The position numbers and the translations under genes are program-made. This document shows positions 38,061-50,399 of a DNA stretch of 64,000 bases, one piece after another. The stretch covers positions 5,737,906-5,801,905 of the forward strand of contig NC_083649.1 of assembly GCF_963576545.1 (NCBI RefSeq), written 5' to 3'. The DNA comes from Limanda limanda (taxonomy: Eukaryota > Chordata > Actinopteri > Pleuronectiformes > Pleuronectidae). The notes under the pieces were generated by a model. That model made no database searches and was not told where the DNA came from. It saw nothing but the letters and a program-made list of their open reading frames with translations. Every line of letters starts with the position of its first letter. Position 1 is the stretch's first letter.

Positions 38061-38323
38061 TATCTCAGGCTCCTCCCACTGCTGGAGACGCCATAATGAG
38101 GTCATACTGACACGGGCTCAACCAATCATGAGTCAGTCACAGCTGTCAAAGATGACGTTTGACCTCCATTTTATTGGCCTGCGCCCTCTCTGCTAACATG
38201 GAGGAGGCAGGGTTATCATCTATTCTGCAGCCAGCCACTAGGGGGCAATCAAGATGGTTTGGCTTCATTTTTAAGGAGCTGTCACATCAGCCATATTTAT
38301 TCTGTATACAGTTTCTCTGATGG

Positions 38324-40304
38324 AAGTGCATTTCCTCAGATACTGTACATAAATGACTAAACAGGATTTTCTGCCACTTCATCTTCACTCTGCTACGTTT
38401 CAGAGGGAACATTGTACATGTCGTCAATTTAAAATGCTTTGGCAGCTGAAATGTGCTCTAGCTGCTTCCTAGTAGTTTAATGTTTGACACACAAATCATA
38501 TAGGATTTGATGCTAAAAGTAAAACCATTGACGTTGAAGCTTTGCTGAAGTTTTTGAGCAGAAAGGAACTAAACTTACGGCTCTTCCATGTTATTGGAAT
38601 ACTACTTGAATATCAAATCCAATGAATCTCTTTGTTTTACAGCCGGAGATAAACTGTGTATATTGTTATTTCTTTACAAGAACAATACACAATTGTTCCT
38701 GCAGATACATTTGTCACATTCTCACTTCTTTGCTCACCTTCCGACCGAAACTGTTCAAATACACGAAGCTGTCTCGCTTGTAAAAGGGCTTTGGATATTT
38801 CGCAGCTGACCCAGTTCATTTACTTTAAATCAGGAATATTTTACATAACGAGGGAGAACCATATGTTTCACCTCCCATAGGCTCGTTCTGCTGCTCCACG
38901 GGATCACCTGCTGCTCGTGGAGATACGGCGTCTCACGCAGGAACGCAATTCATCATTCACTGAGCACTTCTACCACAGCAATGTGGGCCAGGTTCTGTTA
39001 TTTCGCATGATTCAAAAGCATTTTAACCTCTCAGCGTTTGTCAAAAACAACAAATAGCTTGAAGAAGATGTACAGTTTAGTGTCGCAGAGGAAACGCTTC
39101 GTCACCGAGGCGCCCGGCAAACCTGCTGCTGCCGGTTTATGCAAACCTATGCAGCAGTTCTGTGGTGTGAGATCAGGCAGAAGGGCTTTGACTTGAAGTC
39201 CAGTGCTAATATGACGGATTTAAACTGAGCTAAAGAAGTGTTTGCATGTAATAATCAAATGTGATAAGGGATAACAAAGCTGGAACCGACCATTCTGGTG
39301 GTAAAACAACAGGAAGTGCAAATAAGGAGAGAATTTCACCAATTTAATGTATTTACTTAAAGGCCCAATGAAATTAAAAACACATTTCCCAGTTTGGATC
39401 ATTTCCCTGTGTTAATTGTTCATTCATCTCTTCTTATCTTCAATAAACACTGAAAACTATGGAGTGGTTTTTATTTCCCGGTCTTGTAAAATGTCTTCAA
39501 CAGTTTAATGACTCATCCTGCACCAAGAGATGTTTACCAATTTTGGATCCTTTAATCTGTTCATGCGTGTAGTTGTACAAGTATGTAAGTAAAGACGGCC
39601 TTGGAAGGTTTGTACTGTAGTCGATTGTCCAGCTGTAAAAAAAAGCCTTGCACGACAAATGAAGTGACAGCGAGTACAAACCAGAGATTGATGAGATTCC
39701 ATAAGCAGGAGATGAGAGGCATCATAAAAGTCATCGAGGACAGTAAAAAAAACTATACAATACATTGTGTTTCATGGAAAGAGAACAATGACTCACCAGT
39801 GAGCAATCCACATTATGTTCTCAATCAAAGAGTACAGTGACGTTACTGATCCACAGTGAGTCCACACCAGTAAAAGGTAAAAGAATTATTAAGATAAAGC
39901 CGTGAGCCAGTGAACAGTAATTCAACAGTTAAAGGAACGTTACGCATCGAAGGAAAAAACTAAACCCTAATAAACCAGGAATCAACAAGCAGAAAACAGC
40001 TGCACCTACAGATAATCCCCACCGGGGCGTTGGGGGAGCTGATGGAAGACGCTTGTCAATATTTGCCCGGATGCAGATCGGACTAAGTGAGAGATTGTAG
40101 CAGAACAACCAACTGGAAACTGAGCCGCTGCACTGAGAGAAGTTCCTGTTAGATGAGATCGGCAAATAGCACTTTGAATATTCAAATATGGAATGATTAA
40201 TCTACAACTCATGGTAAATCTTAATTTGATTTTGCTTAATTTATGTTTCTAAACTCACAGATGAAAAACCTCCATTATATCTGGGTATAAAATTAATAGA
40301 TGCC
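38324..40304. other. gene-free flank
   Basis: Nothing recognised. Confidence 0.5.
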
Positions 40305-41081
40305 CCTGGGTGTAGTTATCATGTGACACTTATCTATAGAGACACTATAAATATGCAAGAAGAAAGTAAAGGATATTACATTTGCCATACTGGGAAAATG
40401 TATTTTTAATTTCTTAGTGGCTTTGGGTAAATATATTACAATAGTGAAAGTTTCCAAATAGCAGCCTGATAATTCTAGAGTTGATTCAAACGTGAAGGTT
40501 TCCTTTGTGACATTTGAGGAATATCTTCATATTGTACAGATGGTAAAGACAACAATGATAATCGCAATGCTGAATTTGACATTACAAATAAAAGACAGCA
40601 TTATATGGCTAATTACACAGCTAATTAGACTATTTTACAAATGTTGATTTTGATAGATGACATTAAAGATCAACATTTGGGTGGAGTCATCATGTGACAC
40701 TATTCTATGGATACACTATAAATATGCACAGCTCAAACTTTTACAGGAAGAAGAAAGTAAAAGATATTACACTGAGGTTTTTTTTTACATATATTTGACA
40801 TAATGGGAAAATGTATTTTTAATTTCTTACTGGCTTTAGGTAAATAATGGTGAAAGTTTCCAAATATCAAACCTGATAATGTTAGAGTTGATTAAAAGAT
40901 GAATTTGCTTTAGCTTCCTGACATTTGAGGAATATCTTCATATTGTACAGATTGTAAGGACAACAATGATAATCACAATGCTGAATTTGACATTACAAAT
41001 AAAAGACAGCATTATATGGCTAATTACACAGCTAATTAGACTATCTTACAAATGTTGAATTTGATAGATGACATTAAAGAG
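40305..41081 (+). repeat. imperfect tandem duplication, unit about 365-400 bp
   Basis: Copy 1 (40305-40672) and copy 2 (40679-41081) share ATCATGTGACAC, TGGGAAAATGTATTTTTAAT, GAGGAATATCTTCATATTGT and GACAGCATTATATGGCTAAT. The last 150 bp are nearly identical and the first part is more diverged. AT-rich and non-coding. Confidence 0.88.
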
Positions 41082-42399
41082 AGGTTTATTCTTTAGTGCC
41101 GTGTCGGGGGAATGTGAGAACGCAGCGTTCCACATGCTTCTCATTGTTCGGTGCTGGTTCTCCAACCCCCTGCTGGACAGTATAAACACTCCATTCTACA
41201 CTAAACCCTGTTGTGGTGATAACAGAGCCGTAAGAATTACTGCATTGTGCTGGTTGTCAGCCGCTGAGCGTTGCCCTCATCACAAAGCCATTTCCCATCA
41301 TGCATTTAACTGGTGCAGTCGACGGGAGAGAGCGTGATGGAGGGCGCTCGGCTCGGAGAGGAACGCAGCCGCCTTCCCTCGTGAGGCTGTCATTGCTCAT
41401 GTCAACGGCTGCGAGTCGACGTTATGAAGAAATCAGCTCTGATTGATTCTGCACGGGCTCGGCTCATCTCCACCAAACTCTCCAGCCCCCGGCTCCTCGT
41501 GTGCGTCTCGGAGGAGACTGTTGCTCTTTGGCTCTATTGATCCTGCGTCTTTCATTTTCAGCGAGTACAGTAGCTCAGTCTCCAGTTGTTCGACTGTATC
41601 TCTGAGTAAAACGTCTTCTGTTTCAACACGAGATGTTTTGTGCGTGATTAGCAAGCTGAGAGACGCTACAAGCGCAGGTTATGGTTTATTTATTACAACT
41701 TGAATTGAAACAGCAGCTCCACAAAGAACTCAGACTTCTTCTCTTCTTGTACAATTTAATGTCTCAATTTAAACAATATTCAAGAAAATAAATATCCACC
41801 CTTCCATTATCTATATCACTGGACTTAACCCCAGCTGACATGGGGCGAAAGGCGGAGGGCGACTCCCTGAACACGTCACCAGAAGATATATATCAAATTA
41901 AATAGTTACACGAACAATAGTAAGAACAAATAAGAGTCTTAGGGCTTTTTGTAGCTGCTGTCATTTAATTTGAATAATCTCACTCAATTTCAGCCTGATC
42001 ACTTTACAAGAATTTCACCTAAACGTGTCCAAATAGTTCCCTTAAGTAGTTTTAACGTCTCCCTCTGACAACATGGGTTAATTTCTCCAGGTCAAGGCAG
42101 GGCACCATCTGTTTTAACCCAAGTGAAGTTATAGGTCCATCTTAAACTTTATCCCCCTGAACTCATCTCCTCTCGTAGCCTGAGGCAGGAACACATCGAT
42201 CAAAGGATCCTGGAGTGCAGTCATCAGAGTAGATGCCTCATATACAACGCTTCACTTCAAGGGGGATCTCTTTATGCAGCTACATGTAAGACATGTGGTG
42301 CATCCTGTTTACTTTCATCATTTCTATCCCCCTGTGACATTTTTGACTTTCCTTACTTTAGAAAGTAAGTTACACAAAAACCCTGAAGTCCAACTAAGT
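41082..42399. other. gene-free flank
   Basis: GC-richer non-repetitive DNA at 41090-41420, then AT-rich sequence with one CATC-repeat fragment. No exon. Confidence 0.5.
41790..41885 (+). repeat. short fragment of the CATC-tail repeat
   Basis: CCTTCCATTATCTATATCAC and CCCCAGCTGACATGGGGCGA are followed by AAAGGCGGAGGGCGACTCC. This matches the left part of the repeat seen at 23.8 kb. Confidence 0.5.
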
Positions 42400-43150
42400 A
42401 GATAGAAATCGTTGTGAGGCAGACGGATCATGTCGAGGGCACGACAGCACTTCTAAATCTCTGAGTGTTCCCAGGAGCTGCAGTGTCCTCAATAATGGAA
42501 GAACTCGGAGGTCAGGGGTCAGTCTTCAGATGTAGAGGTGGAAGAATCTGCAGGAAGGATGATCCTGTCAGCATCTCTACATCCATTAGGCCTTTTCCTG
42601 TGGCTAGACGAAGGCCATTTTGAGAAAAGGACATTTGACGGCCCTTGAGAGCACGAGGAAAAAGATTCCCAGGTCTGATGAGACAAGAATTTGAACTCTT
42701 TAAGCAGACGTCCATCGAGACGCTGCTCATCCCCGAGCTCATGCCACCCCAGAGAAACACAGTTCTGTTCACTTCATGCTGAAATGGAGGGAAACATGAA
42801 TGCAGCAATGTTGTTAAAAAAGAAAACCTACTGTGAAGTTCACCTGACCTGAGACAGAGGCAGCATTTCACCTTTCAGCTCGACAATAATCCAAAGCATG
42901 AATCCAGTCGATGCCGGAGCGGCTTCGGGACAAATCTGAGGTCGTCCTCGAGTGACCCGGCCAAAGCTCCAGATTTAGACGAACGTACGACATCTCTACG
43001 GCGACCTGAAGATATATAGTCAATCTGACGGAGCTTGAGAGGATCTGCGGGGAAGAATGGGATGAACTCCCCAAATCCAGATGTGCAGGAGCTTTGAGGG
43101 ACTCGTCCGATAAAGACTCAAAGGTGTAACTGTTGCCAAAAGGTCTGAAT
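42400..43150 (+). pseudogene. decayed Tc1-like transposon, plus strand
   Basis: Segments match, in order, the common fish Tc1 transposase gene as I remember it: AATAATGGAAGAACTCGGAG (42492), TCTGATGAGACAAGAATTTG (42675), the CTCGACAATAATCCAAAGCA region of the second catalytic Asp (42880), and CTGACGGAGCTTGAGAGGAT (43026) with AGAATGGGATGAACTCCCC. The frame is broken by many indels and stops. The Glu region has been altered beyond recognition. It is older than the copy at 36.5 kb and of a different subfamily. Confidence 0.75.
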
Positions 43151-45099
43151 CGCTTTGAAGGACAGATAGAGACAGAACACACCGATGGAGAAGAACCTCA
43201 GGTAGCTATGGAGGGTGAAAGGTGAGCCAGGATTCTGCTAGAGATTTAACTGATCGCACAATTAGTATTTTCCAAACTTTTTTATATCGTTCTATCTCGA
43301 TATCTTTAATACGTTTGGCCCAGGAAGTGGATTAGTACAAAATCTGATAGCGTAGCAGTGCTAGCATATGTACTGTAATCGATGACCCGCATCAATATAA
43401 TTGGAAATTCTATAAAATGAGACTTTTAACTTCTCCTCCTCCGCCACCATCACCGTGCGAGTCTCTCCAGGATTCACGGCTTCACATTCTGCATAATTAA
43501 CACGACGCAGAACAAGCTTCAAGGCTGATGATGCAACGTTTATCTGCTGTGAACTTAATTGACTCATTAAGTGGAAAATTAAAGTCCACAGGATCAAGAA
43601 CTCACACGAACCCACTCGGTCTCTCCCTGTGTTTCTTTCTTTAAAAGGCTAATTGTCACACAGCTGATGTTTCTGTCTGGTGTGGGTGACTTTGAAGCCC
43701 GGGGTTCCGACTCTCTGTACTGCAGCGCCCCCTGGTGTGGAAGCGAGGCTAGTGCAGCGGTTAAAAAAAAACACATGATGCCATTTTATTTTTTTTATTT
43801 TTTTTGTCAGTTATTATTCACATAGACTGATGATTGTGAGAGATTAGAACCAAGTAAATGAGCTTATCATGGACATTTAAAATCAGACTGACAGAACAAT
43901 GTCAAAGGGCACAAGCATGACACGTCGTTCTAAATGTGTCGAGCCACTGTACCTCCTGTGGCCGTGAAGAATGATTCACAGATTTTGTTGAAAGAGCCTC
44001 GACCTTCAGCCCTCGTGAGGTGCATGGCGGCCCCCCCGGTCCATCCATCAGCGCCTGACCCTCAGGACTGACCCCAGCTAATGCTCTCCAGACTGGTTGC
44101 TGGAGAAGTCTCAGCTGCTCGGCTTCTGAAGTCCTGTGACCAGAAGTCCTCCCAGAACAACTGAGGCTCATACAGCAGCAGCAGCAGATTAATGCTCCTG
44201 GTGTTTTTGGGGACTGACGTGTTCAACAAGCACGACACTCTCGGGTGAGAAGGTCAAGTTTTTGTGATAACAAAGCTCCGGTGAGGAACGTTCCCACTGC
44301 TGCCTTTTTTCATTTTGTGTGCATCATGTTCCTGTTCACAAATTGCAGATGATTTATTTTGTCAAGAGGAAGAATTTGTGCAGGGATTTCTTCTCTTAAT
44401 CCATGGCCTGATTAAACTGTATATACTGTATCATGCAGACAGTCGTTCAGAACCATGACATTTCTTTTGTTATGCTGTAGCACCATCTAGAGGACATCTG
44501 GCATAATGACAGAAAACTGAATCACTGTTGGTGCATGAATGGGCTGATAACAGCATTATCAAAGTTTTAAAATGCTTAACAATCATTGACTTGAGTATTG
44601 TTTACTTGTCTATCATTGTTTCATGAAGTGGTATAAATAGGAATCAGGGTTTTGGATTCATTAGGTCACATTACATGTGAGCCACTGGGGCTGATTCAGT
44701 AGAATAAGGATTTTCAAGCAGTATTACCTCAATTGTCTGATATTTCCTTGTCATACAGATCCTCTTTGCTAAATTATCCCTAATGTCACATATATACATT
44801 TTTGTTTAAGTACGTTTTAGTAAAAATGTATTAAGAATTTAACCAACAAAACAACAATTTGTAGTTTTCCTTCTCTAAACTACAAGTCTCTTACGGGTAA
44901 TTTTTTTAATATTTTAGACATGATTGAAATTCTTAAATTGACTATGTTGTTCTTTGTCCATATACACTGGTTAGTTGCTAATTGAATGAAAAGATGATTA
45001 AATATTGTCCTTCTTGAAAGTTGCCTTTGTTTTGAATTTTAACAGAGCACTCCAATGCGAAAATGATTACCCATAAACCCCCTCAGTGCACTGTGACCC

Positions 45100-45119
45100 C
45101 CTCCCCCCCCCCCCCCCCC
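45100..45119 (+). repeat. poly-C tract
   Basis: A run of about 17 C with one earlier T interruption. Confidence 0.9.
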
Positions 45120-45381
45120 TTGCTGTCACTTCTACCTGATGATTAGATCAAACCCTTAACCTACAGGGTAAATAACCTCTTCCTGTTTCTCACCGTCTCT
45201 TATTCACCAGGCCTGAGAGGCTTTTCATCACAAATCTACAAGCTATGACAGAAAATGATGTTTGTTTAGAGTAATTCCATCCGACTGCTTTCACATTGAC
45301 ATTCATTCCATCCTCATTTCATTAGAAGGGGGTGAGATGAGGTGAGTTCGCTTCCTGACAAGCACTCATCATCCTCACTCC

Positions 45382-45480
45382 TCATCCTCCTCCTCCTCCT
45401 CCTCCTCCTCCTCCTCCTCCTCCTCCTCCTCCTCCTCCTCCTCCTCCTCCTCCTCCTCCTCCTCCTCCTCCTCCTCCTCA
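45382..45480 (+). repeat. (TCC)n trinucleotide repeat
   Basis: About 33 units, a homopyrimidine mirror-like tract able to form a triplex. No gene is attached. Confidence 0.97.
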
Positions 45481-46110
45481 TTCAGAGTTCATTTGATTAA
45501 ACTTTGACCTGAAACACGGCGACGCTCCAGTGTCCAAACACTTTGAGAGAGAAGGGAAGGACTGACCTCGGCTCGGGGGAGATATTGATTGCCGTCATTT
45601 CTTGTTTGTATAAGTGTCTGTCTGGTTGCTCCGGGGACAGAGGATTTCCACGTGTAGGCACAGAATGCACCAACAGAGCATGTTGGTTCTGTCGCACACA
45701 TTTTAATGATGTCTCGACTCTACAATTAACAGCAGCAGCTGGAACTCGAGGTCTGCTTTATGCAGATATGAGCGTGGCTTTTAAATGGAGGGAACAAATA
45801 CAAAAGAGGGAACACAAAGAGAGACAGAAAGAAGCTGGGATGGTGCAGACATCTGCCAGGACACGTCAGTCCCAGTGAAGTCAGGATTCAACCAAACACA
45901 TGGAAATATGTCCAATAAACAGGCTGGACTACTTTCATCAAGGTCCATGAATTATTTACTAGGAATTAGTTAAAATGTCAAATAATGTCCTGTTTTTTAT
46001 AAAGTGATGTGGTCGACTTTTCTCTGGTTTGGCAGATATTTCGTTTCAATAGTTAAAATATCTTGATTTGCATAAATATCTAGATTCAACACACTTCTGT
46101 TTAGGTCTGT

Positions 46111-46158
46111 ATTATGAGGTCATGCAGCTGCTGAGGCAGGCGGCAAGGATGGAGGATG
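46111..46158 (+). repeat. 48 bp direct repeat, left of copy A
   Basis: ATTATGAGGTCATGCAGCTG ... GGAGGATG. Its partner is at 46852-46899. A third, more diverged version opens the repeat at 52390. Confidence 0.85.
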
Positions 46159-46850
46159 TAAATCAATCAGAGCTTTTTTTTGCTATCACAACCCTCCCCT
46201 AACATCTGAAATGGTGTCCAGTGAAGCTATGAACCTGCAAAAATATAAATATATAAAAATATATATAAGCTGTAGCACAAAATATCTTACCACAACAACT
46301 CAGTAGACAATAAACATCCTCCTGGAAAACAACTTTCCCCTTAAATTCAAGCAAGCTGCAATAAACAACTCATAGGTAGCAGATTTATTCATTAACATCC
46401 ATAAATCTCTCCCTAGGAAATCAAATGTCAAAACAACATCCCATCCCACAATGATAAAGAAAGTGCAAAAAGATATTCTTTATCCGCCCCAAAATTGTAC
46501 CATATTTACACAAAGTTATTTGGAACCCAGGATTATTAAGCACCAAAAAATTCACTGATCAAAAAAGGCTGAAACAAAACCTCCCTGGCAAAGATAAAAG
46601 AAAACAGACTTTTGGAATAAAGCAACTTCAACATGTTACATGTTCAGACATGACAATATTTAAAGTACATTGTTTTCTATCCTTCCTTTACTCTCTGCTT
46701 TTAACTCAAGCATCAACATGAGAACAGATCAATAACTTCCTATTAACTGTAAAGACCTTTAAGACCTTGATCTTATTAAGTCCCATTTCATATCTCCTCA
46801 GGTCAGCAACTTTACTTCTATTCCCAGTGGAACTCTGAGGTTTGGTCCAG
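46157..46850 (+). repeat. copy A of a 0.7 kb local duplication
   Basis: Nearly identical to 48237-48995, in the same orientation, 2.1 kb away. It starts TGTAAATCAATCAGAGC and ends GAGGTTTGGTCCAGT. Relative to the other copy it lacks two blocks of about 36 and 30 bp near its start. It is flanked by a 48 bp direct repeat (46111-46158 and 46852-46899; about three mismatches), which suggests this is the derived copy. AT-rich and non-coding. Confidence 0.88.
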
Positions 46851-46851
46851 T

Positions 46852-47570
46852 ATTATGAGGTCATGAAGCTGCTGAGGCAGGCGGCGAGGAGGGAGGATGA
46901 GTCTCTGATGTGTCGGGAAGGAGGGATAAGAGTGGTGGTCAAGTGAAGAAACACAAACACCTGCTGGGTCTATTACTTCTGGAGCTACTGTCTGCGTTTC
47001 AAGATCCAGAAACATCACAGAAGTCCGTTAACATGGAGTCCTGGTGTGATACGAAAGGGATGTGGAGGAAGTTGTGTTGAAATAACAACGTCTCAGCAGC
47101 GGGACGTGAGATTTAAACAGTTTAAATCCATCCTGGTGTCTCACTACTCCTCTGAAGATGAATCATTGCAGGTTGAATTGGTTTCTTGCACAAAATCTCT
47201 CTTCAGAAGACAGCTTGAGACTCAGGATGTGACACTTTGTGTTTGAATTACACACGACAGATTGTGTGAAAACACAAACTCCAAAGCGACAAAAGCAAAA
47301 GATGCAAATAAAAGAAAAGTGAGAGGCATTTAAAACTGGTTAAATGCAGGTTGATAACATCATCATTACAAAGATCCTCAGGGGGTCAAATTTAGGTTTT
47401 CCCCCTTTCACTTAAAATCAAAGGCCCATTTAATAAGCATGTTCTAAAATAGGGATTTAGGTATGAAGTTATTCGTAGACCCCACCCAGGGCCAGACCTC
47501 TTTATTTGGGGGACCCAATCAGGATAAGTTTGGGGGGCCCTACCTTGTAGTGGATAGGCTAGGTCAGAGA
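46852..47570 (+). repeat. 0.6-0.7 kb duplicated segment, copy 1
   Basis: Shares the order GAGGTCATG...GGCAGG, CTGATGTGTCGGGAA, ACAACGTCTCAGCAGC, AAACAGTTTAAATCCATCCT and GACACTTTGTGTTTGA with 52390-52980. A frame reading ITTSQQRDVRFKQFKSILVS is kept in both copies (ITTSQQHDVRFKQFKSILVS in the other), ending ETQDVTLCV and a stop. I do not recognise the peptide. It may be a decayed coding piece of a mobile element or simply young duplicated DNA. Confidence 0.75.
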
Positions 47571-47989
47571 TAAATGTTTTCAATTACATTTGTCAAAAGT
47601 GTATTATGAGGAAATAATAGATGTACGTTGAACAGACAGAGGTTTATTTATCGTGGTGTTTAAGGGAATTTGTAATCGTTAAGATAAGGGTTATAAGAAT
47701 TACTCAACTGAATTTGAATGTTTAAGTTTTTAAGTTGAACAACCCTGATAACTTTTACAGTGTTGATTATATAAATATATTTTTTATTTCTATTATTGAT
47801 GGATAATTTTTTTATGTTTTGTCCATCATATGTTAAGCTATTTTAATAACATTAGATATTTGTGGAAGGTTCTGTATGAATTAAGTTTAAGAGATTGATT
47901 GAATATTAGTGTTTGAATTATCCGTGTAAAAGACAGACGTGGAAACACGATTTAGATTATCAGTCATTTCAAAGAGACATTAACTTGTT

Positions 47990-48236
47990 TTATCTGTGGA
48001 CTGAATCGACCCCTTTATGAACGAGCAGAATAATATTCAACTGGAGCCCGAACGATGCGGCTCGGTTATCTAAATGAAATTCATAGCCCTGCTGTTATTA
48101 TAGGATATTTATCACACCAGTGTCTCTCAGAAGTTGAGCGATGAGCATCCAACCGGAATCACTTCAGAGCTAATTACACCACATCAGTGAAGAAGCATCT
48201 ATTAGTTAGTGTCTGCTGCAGCTGTCATTTCATAAA
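47990..48236. promoter_or_regulatory. candidate conserved non-coding element beside copy B
   Basis: Contains CGGTTATCTAAATGAAATTC, GGATATTTATCACACC, GAGCTAATTACACC and a CAGCTGTCATTT E-box/TALE-type site. Unique-looking sequence next to the probable source of the local duplication. Confidence 0.25.
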
Positions 48237-48995
48237 TGTAAATCAATCAGAGCTGAGAGTCGATGTTCTTTACTCTGGGCCCGAACTTTGTTTTGCTATC
48301 ACAACCCTCCCCTAACATCTGCCACCATCCTGCATCTCACTGGAATATCGGAAATGGTGTCCAGTGAAGCTATGAACCTGTAAAAAAATATAATATATAA
48401 AAATATATATAAGCTGTAGCACAAAATATCTTACCACAACAACTCAGTAGACAATAAATATCCTCCTGGAAAACAACTTTACCCTTAAATTCAAGCAAGC
48501 TGCAATAAACAACTCATAGATAACAGATTTATTCATTAAAATCCATAAATCTCTCCCTAGGAAATCAAATGTCAAAACAACATCTCATCCCACAATGTTA
48601 GAGAAAGTGCAAAAAACTATTTCTTTATCCGCCCCAAAATTGTACCATATTTACACAAAGTTATTTGGAACCCAGGATTATTGAGCACCAACAATTTCAC
48701 TGATGGAAAAAAGGCTAAAACATAACTCCCTGGCAAAGATAAAAGAAAACAGCATTTTGGAATAAAGCAACGTAAACATGTTACTGTTCAGACATGAGAA
48801 TATTTAAAGTACATTGTTTTCTATACTTCCTTTACTCTCTGCTTTTAACTCAAGCATCAACATGGGAACAGATCAATAACTTCCTCTTAACTGTAAAGAC
48901 CTTTAAGACCTTGATCTTATTAAGTCCCATTTCATATCTCCTCAGGTCAGCAACTTTACTTCTATTCCCAGTGGGGCTCTGAGGTTTGGTCCAGT
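48237..48995 (+). repeat. copy B (probable source) of the 0.7 kb duplication
   Basis: Matches copy A with many shared 20-mers, such as CACAAAATATCTTACCACAA and CTCAGTAGACAATAAA. It includes the two blocks missing from copy A and lacks flanking direct repeats. The surrounding DNA looks unique and homeobox-motif rich. Confidence 0.85.
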
Positions 48996-49536
48996 TCCCA
49001 GAGCTGCACCATCATAATCAACGTTAATGATAAGTGGTTAAAGGGAGAGATAAATTCTTAATGAATCACTCCCAGGCGGTTTCCTGACGACTTTAACCAG
49101 TGCAATCTGCAGCATTCTGAGGAACAGTCCCATGGCAACACTGGGATTACAGCACAGGGTAGAGAAATATTAAAATGTTTGTTAAAGCAGAAAAAAGGGG
49201 TGCGGAGAAATCATTTGATCACTTGACTGAATGAAGCTGTAGAAGTTGTTCTTTAAAAATTGGAAATGCCACATATTTCATTCCAAAGCTGTAAAATCTG
49301 TTACTGCTTCTATTTGTCTGCCGGTTCTGATTTATTTTGATACCGCCGAGATTTCAGCATCAATGTGGTGAGCACAATATTATTATGACCGATAAGAATT
49401 ATGACAGACATATGAAAATTAGATTCATGTTGCAATAAATCCACTTTCACTGTTTTCTCACTTTTGAATTTCAGGATTTGAATCCTTGAACGTCTGTTTG
49501 TTCTGAAACAAATGGGACTGAGGTACTTATTCTCAG

Positions 49537-49627
<91 letters not shown>
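49537..49627 (+). repeat. (CA)n microsatellite
   Basis: About 45 perfect units, the longest uninterrupted CA tract in the window. Confidence 0.98.
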
Positions 49628-49632
<5 letters not shown>

Positions 49633-49989
49633 CTATGATGGAAGGCCTATGCATGCACATGTGTGTGATGTCTAGGTGGCTGAAGGTTGTATCTTCACTT
49701 TTAATTGTACACTTACTCCAATGGTTCATAACAGTGCTCCTAGTGGACACCAGGAGAATAGCTTGTTCTCGCTCCACAGGCCAAAAACGGCTCCATCTGG
49801 TGAGAACTAGTAAAAGTGGACTCCATGAAAATCTAATAACAGAATGCATGATTGATGGAGTAATGGCAGAAAGATCAATATCATTAAATGTTTAATGTGT
49901 TTCCGTGGGGACACGTTGAGTTTATCATGAATGTTTCATGGGGGCTGAGGTGGAAATTCTCTAACAACTGTGGGAAAGAAACGAGAGAA

Positions 49990-50075
49990 AATATGTCGGG
50001 GAGAGAGAGAGAAAACCTGAGAATCGAACCCATAACTCTGTGATGAGAAGGTCACGACCCGAACCACTTAAGACG
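49990..50075 (-). repeat. tRNA-like SINE head
   Basis: On the minus strand, AAGTGGTTCGGGTCGTG is followed after about 25 bases by the B-box-like GGGTTCGATTCTC. The spacing is that of a tRNA-derived pol III promoter. No acceptor stem pairs, so it is a SINE head or tRNA relic rather than a tRNA gene. Confidence 0.4.
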
Positions 50076-50369
50076 CAGTGACAGAGACAAACACTCTAAC
50101 TTCCTCTCTGGGCTGACACTCACCCCTGAGGCGAGGGTAAACACAGCCCGAGGAAAACTATAAACGCCCCATGGAGACGGACGCCAGCAGGAAACTGAAT
50201 AGTAATGTCTACCTTGTAAATAACCTGTGTACGCGGCCTTGTCACTCGGACTCAGACCAGCACCTTGAGGGACGTCTCGCTGTGCGTCTGCTTCTCGGCC
50301 CCGGTGTGGACATGATAGAGGGCACATCGGACCAGGGGACACTGCCAGCCACTCGCTGGAGTGGAACTG

Positions 50370-50399
50370 AAGAGGAGGAGGAGGAGGAGGAGGAGGAGG
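50370..50399 (+). repeat. (GAG)n short repeat
   Basis: About ten GAG units inside a mixed-composition stretch. It reads as a poly-Glu frame, but no gene context supports coding. Confidence 0.9.

Larger units (their letters stand above)
36512..38323 (+). mobile_element. CCATAGACTGTA-type MITE, split by the Tc1 element
   Basis: The left end (36512-36540) reads like CTGTAAATAAAGATGTACGA. After the Tc1 insertion it resumes at 38063 with CTCAGGCTCCTCCCACTGC, then CAACCAATCATGAGTCAGTC, GCTAACATGGAGGAGGC and GCCAGCCACTAGGGGGC. It ends near CTGTATACAG (38302-38323). The same ordered blocks occur in the copies near 10.3 kb and 60.7 kb, which defines the family. Confidence 0.8.
43151..46110. other. 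gene-free flank with TCC array
   Basis: Poly-C and TCC arrays are listed separately. No gene recognised. Confidence 0.5.

Noticed and set aside
49990..50075. Possible tRNA gene on the minus strand
   Set aside because: A B-box is present, but no acceptor or anticodon stems form; kept only as a SINE-like head.
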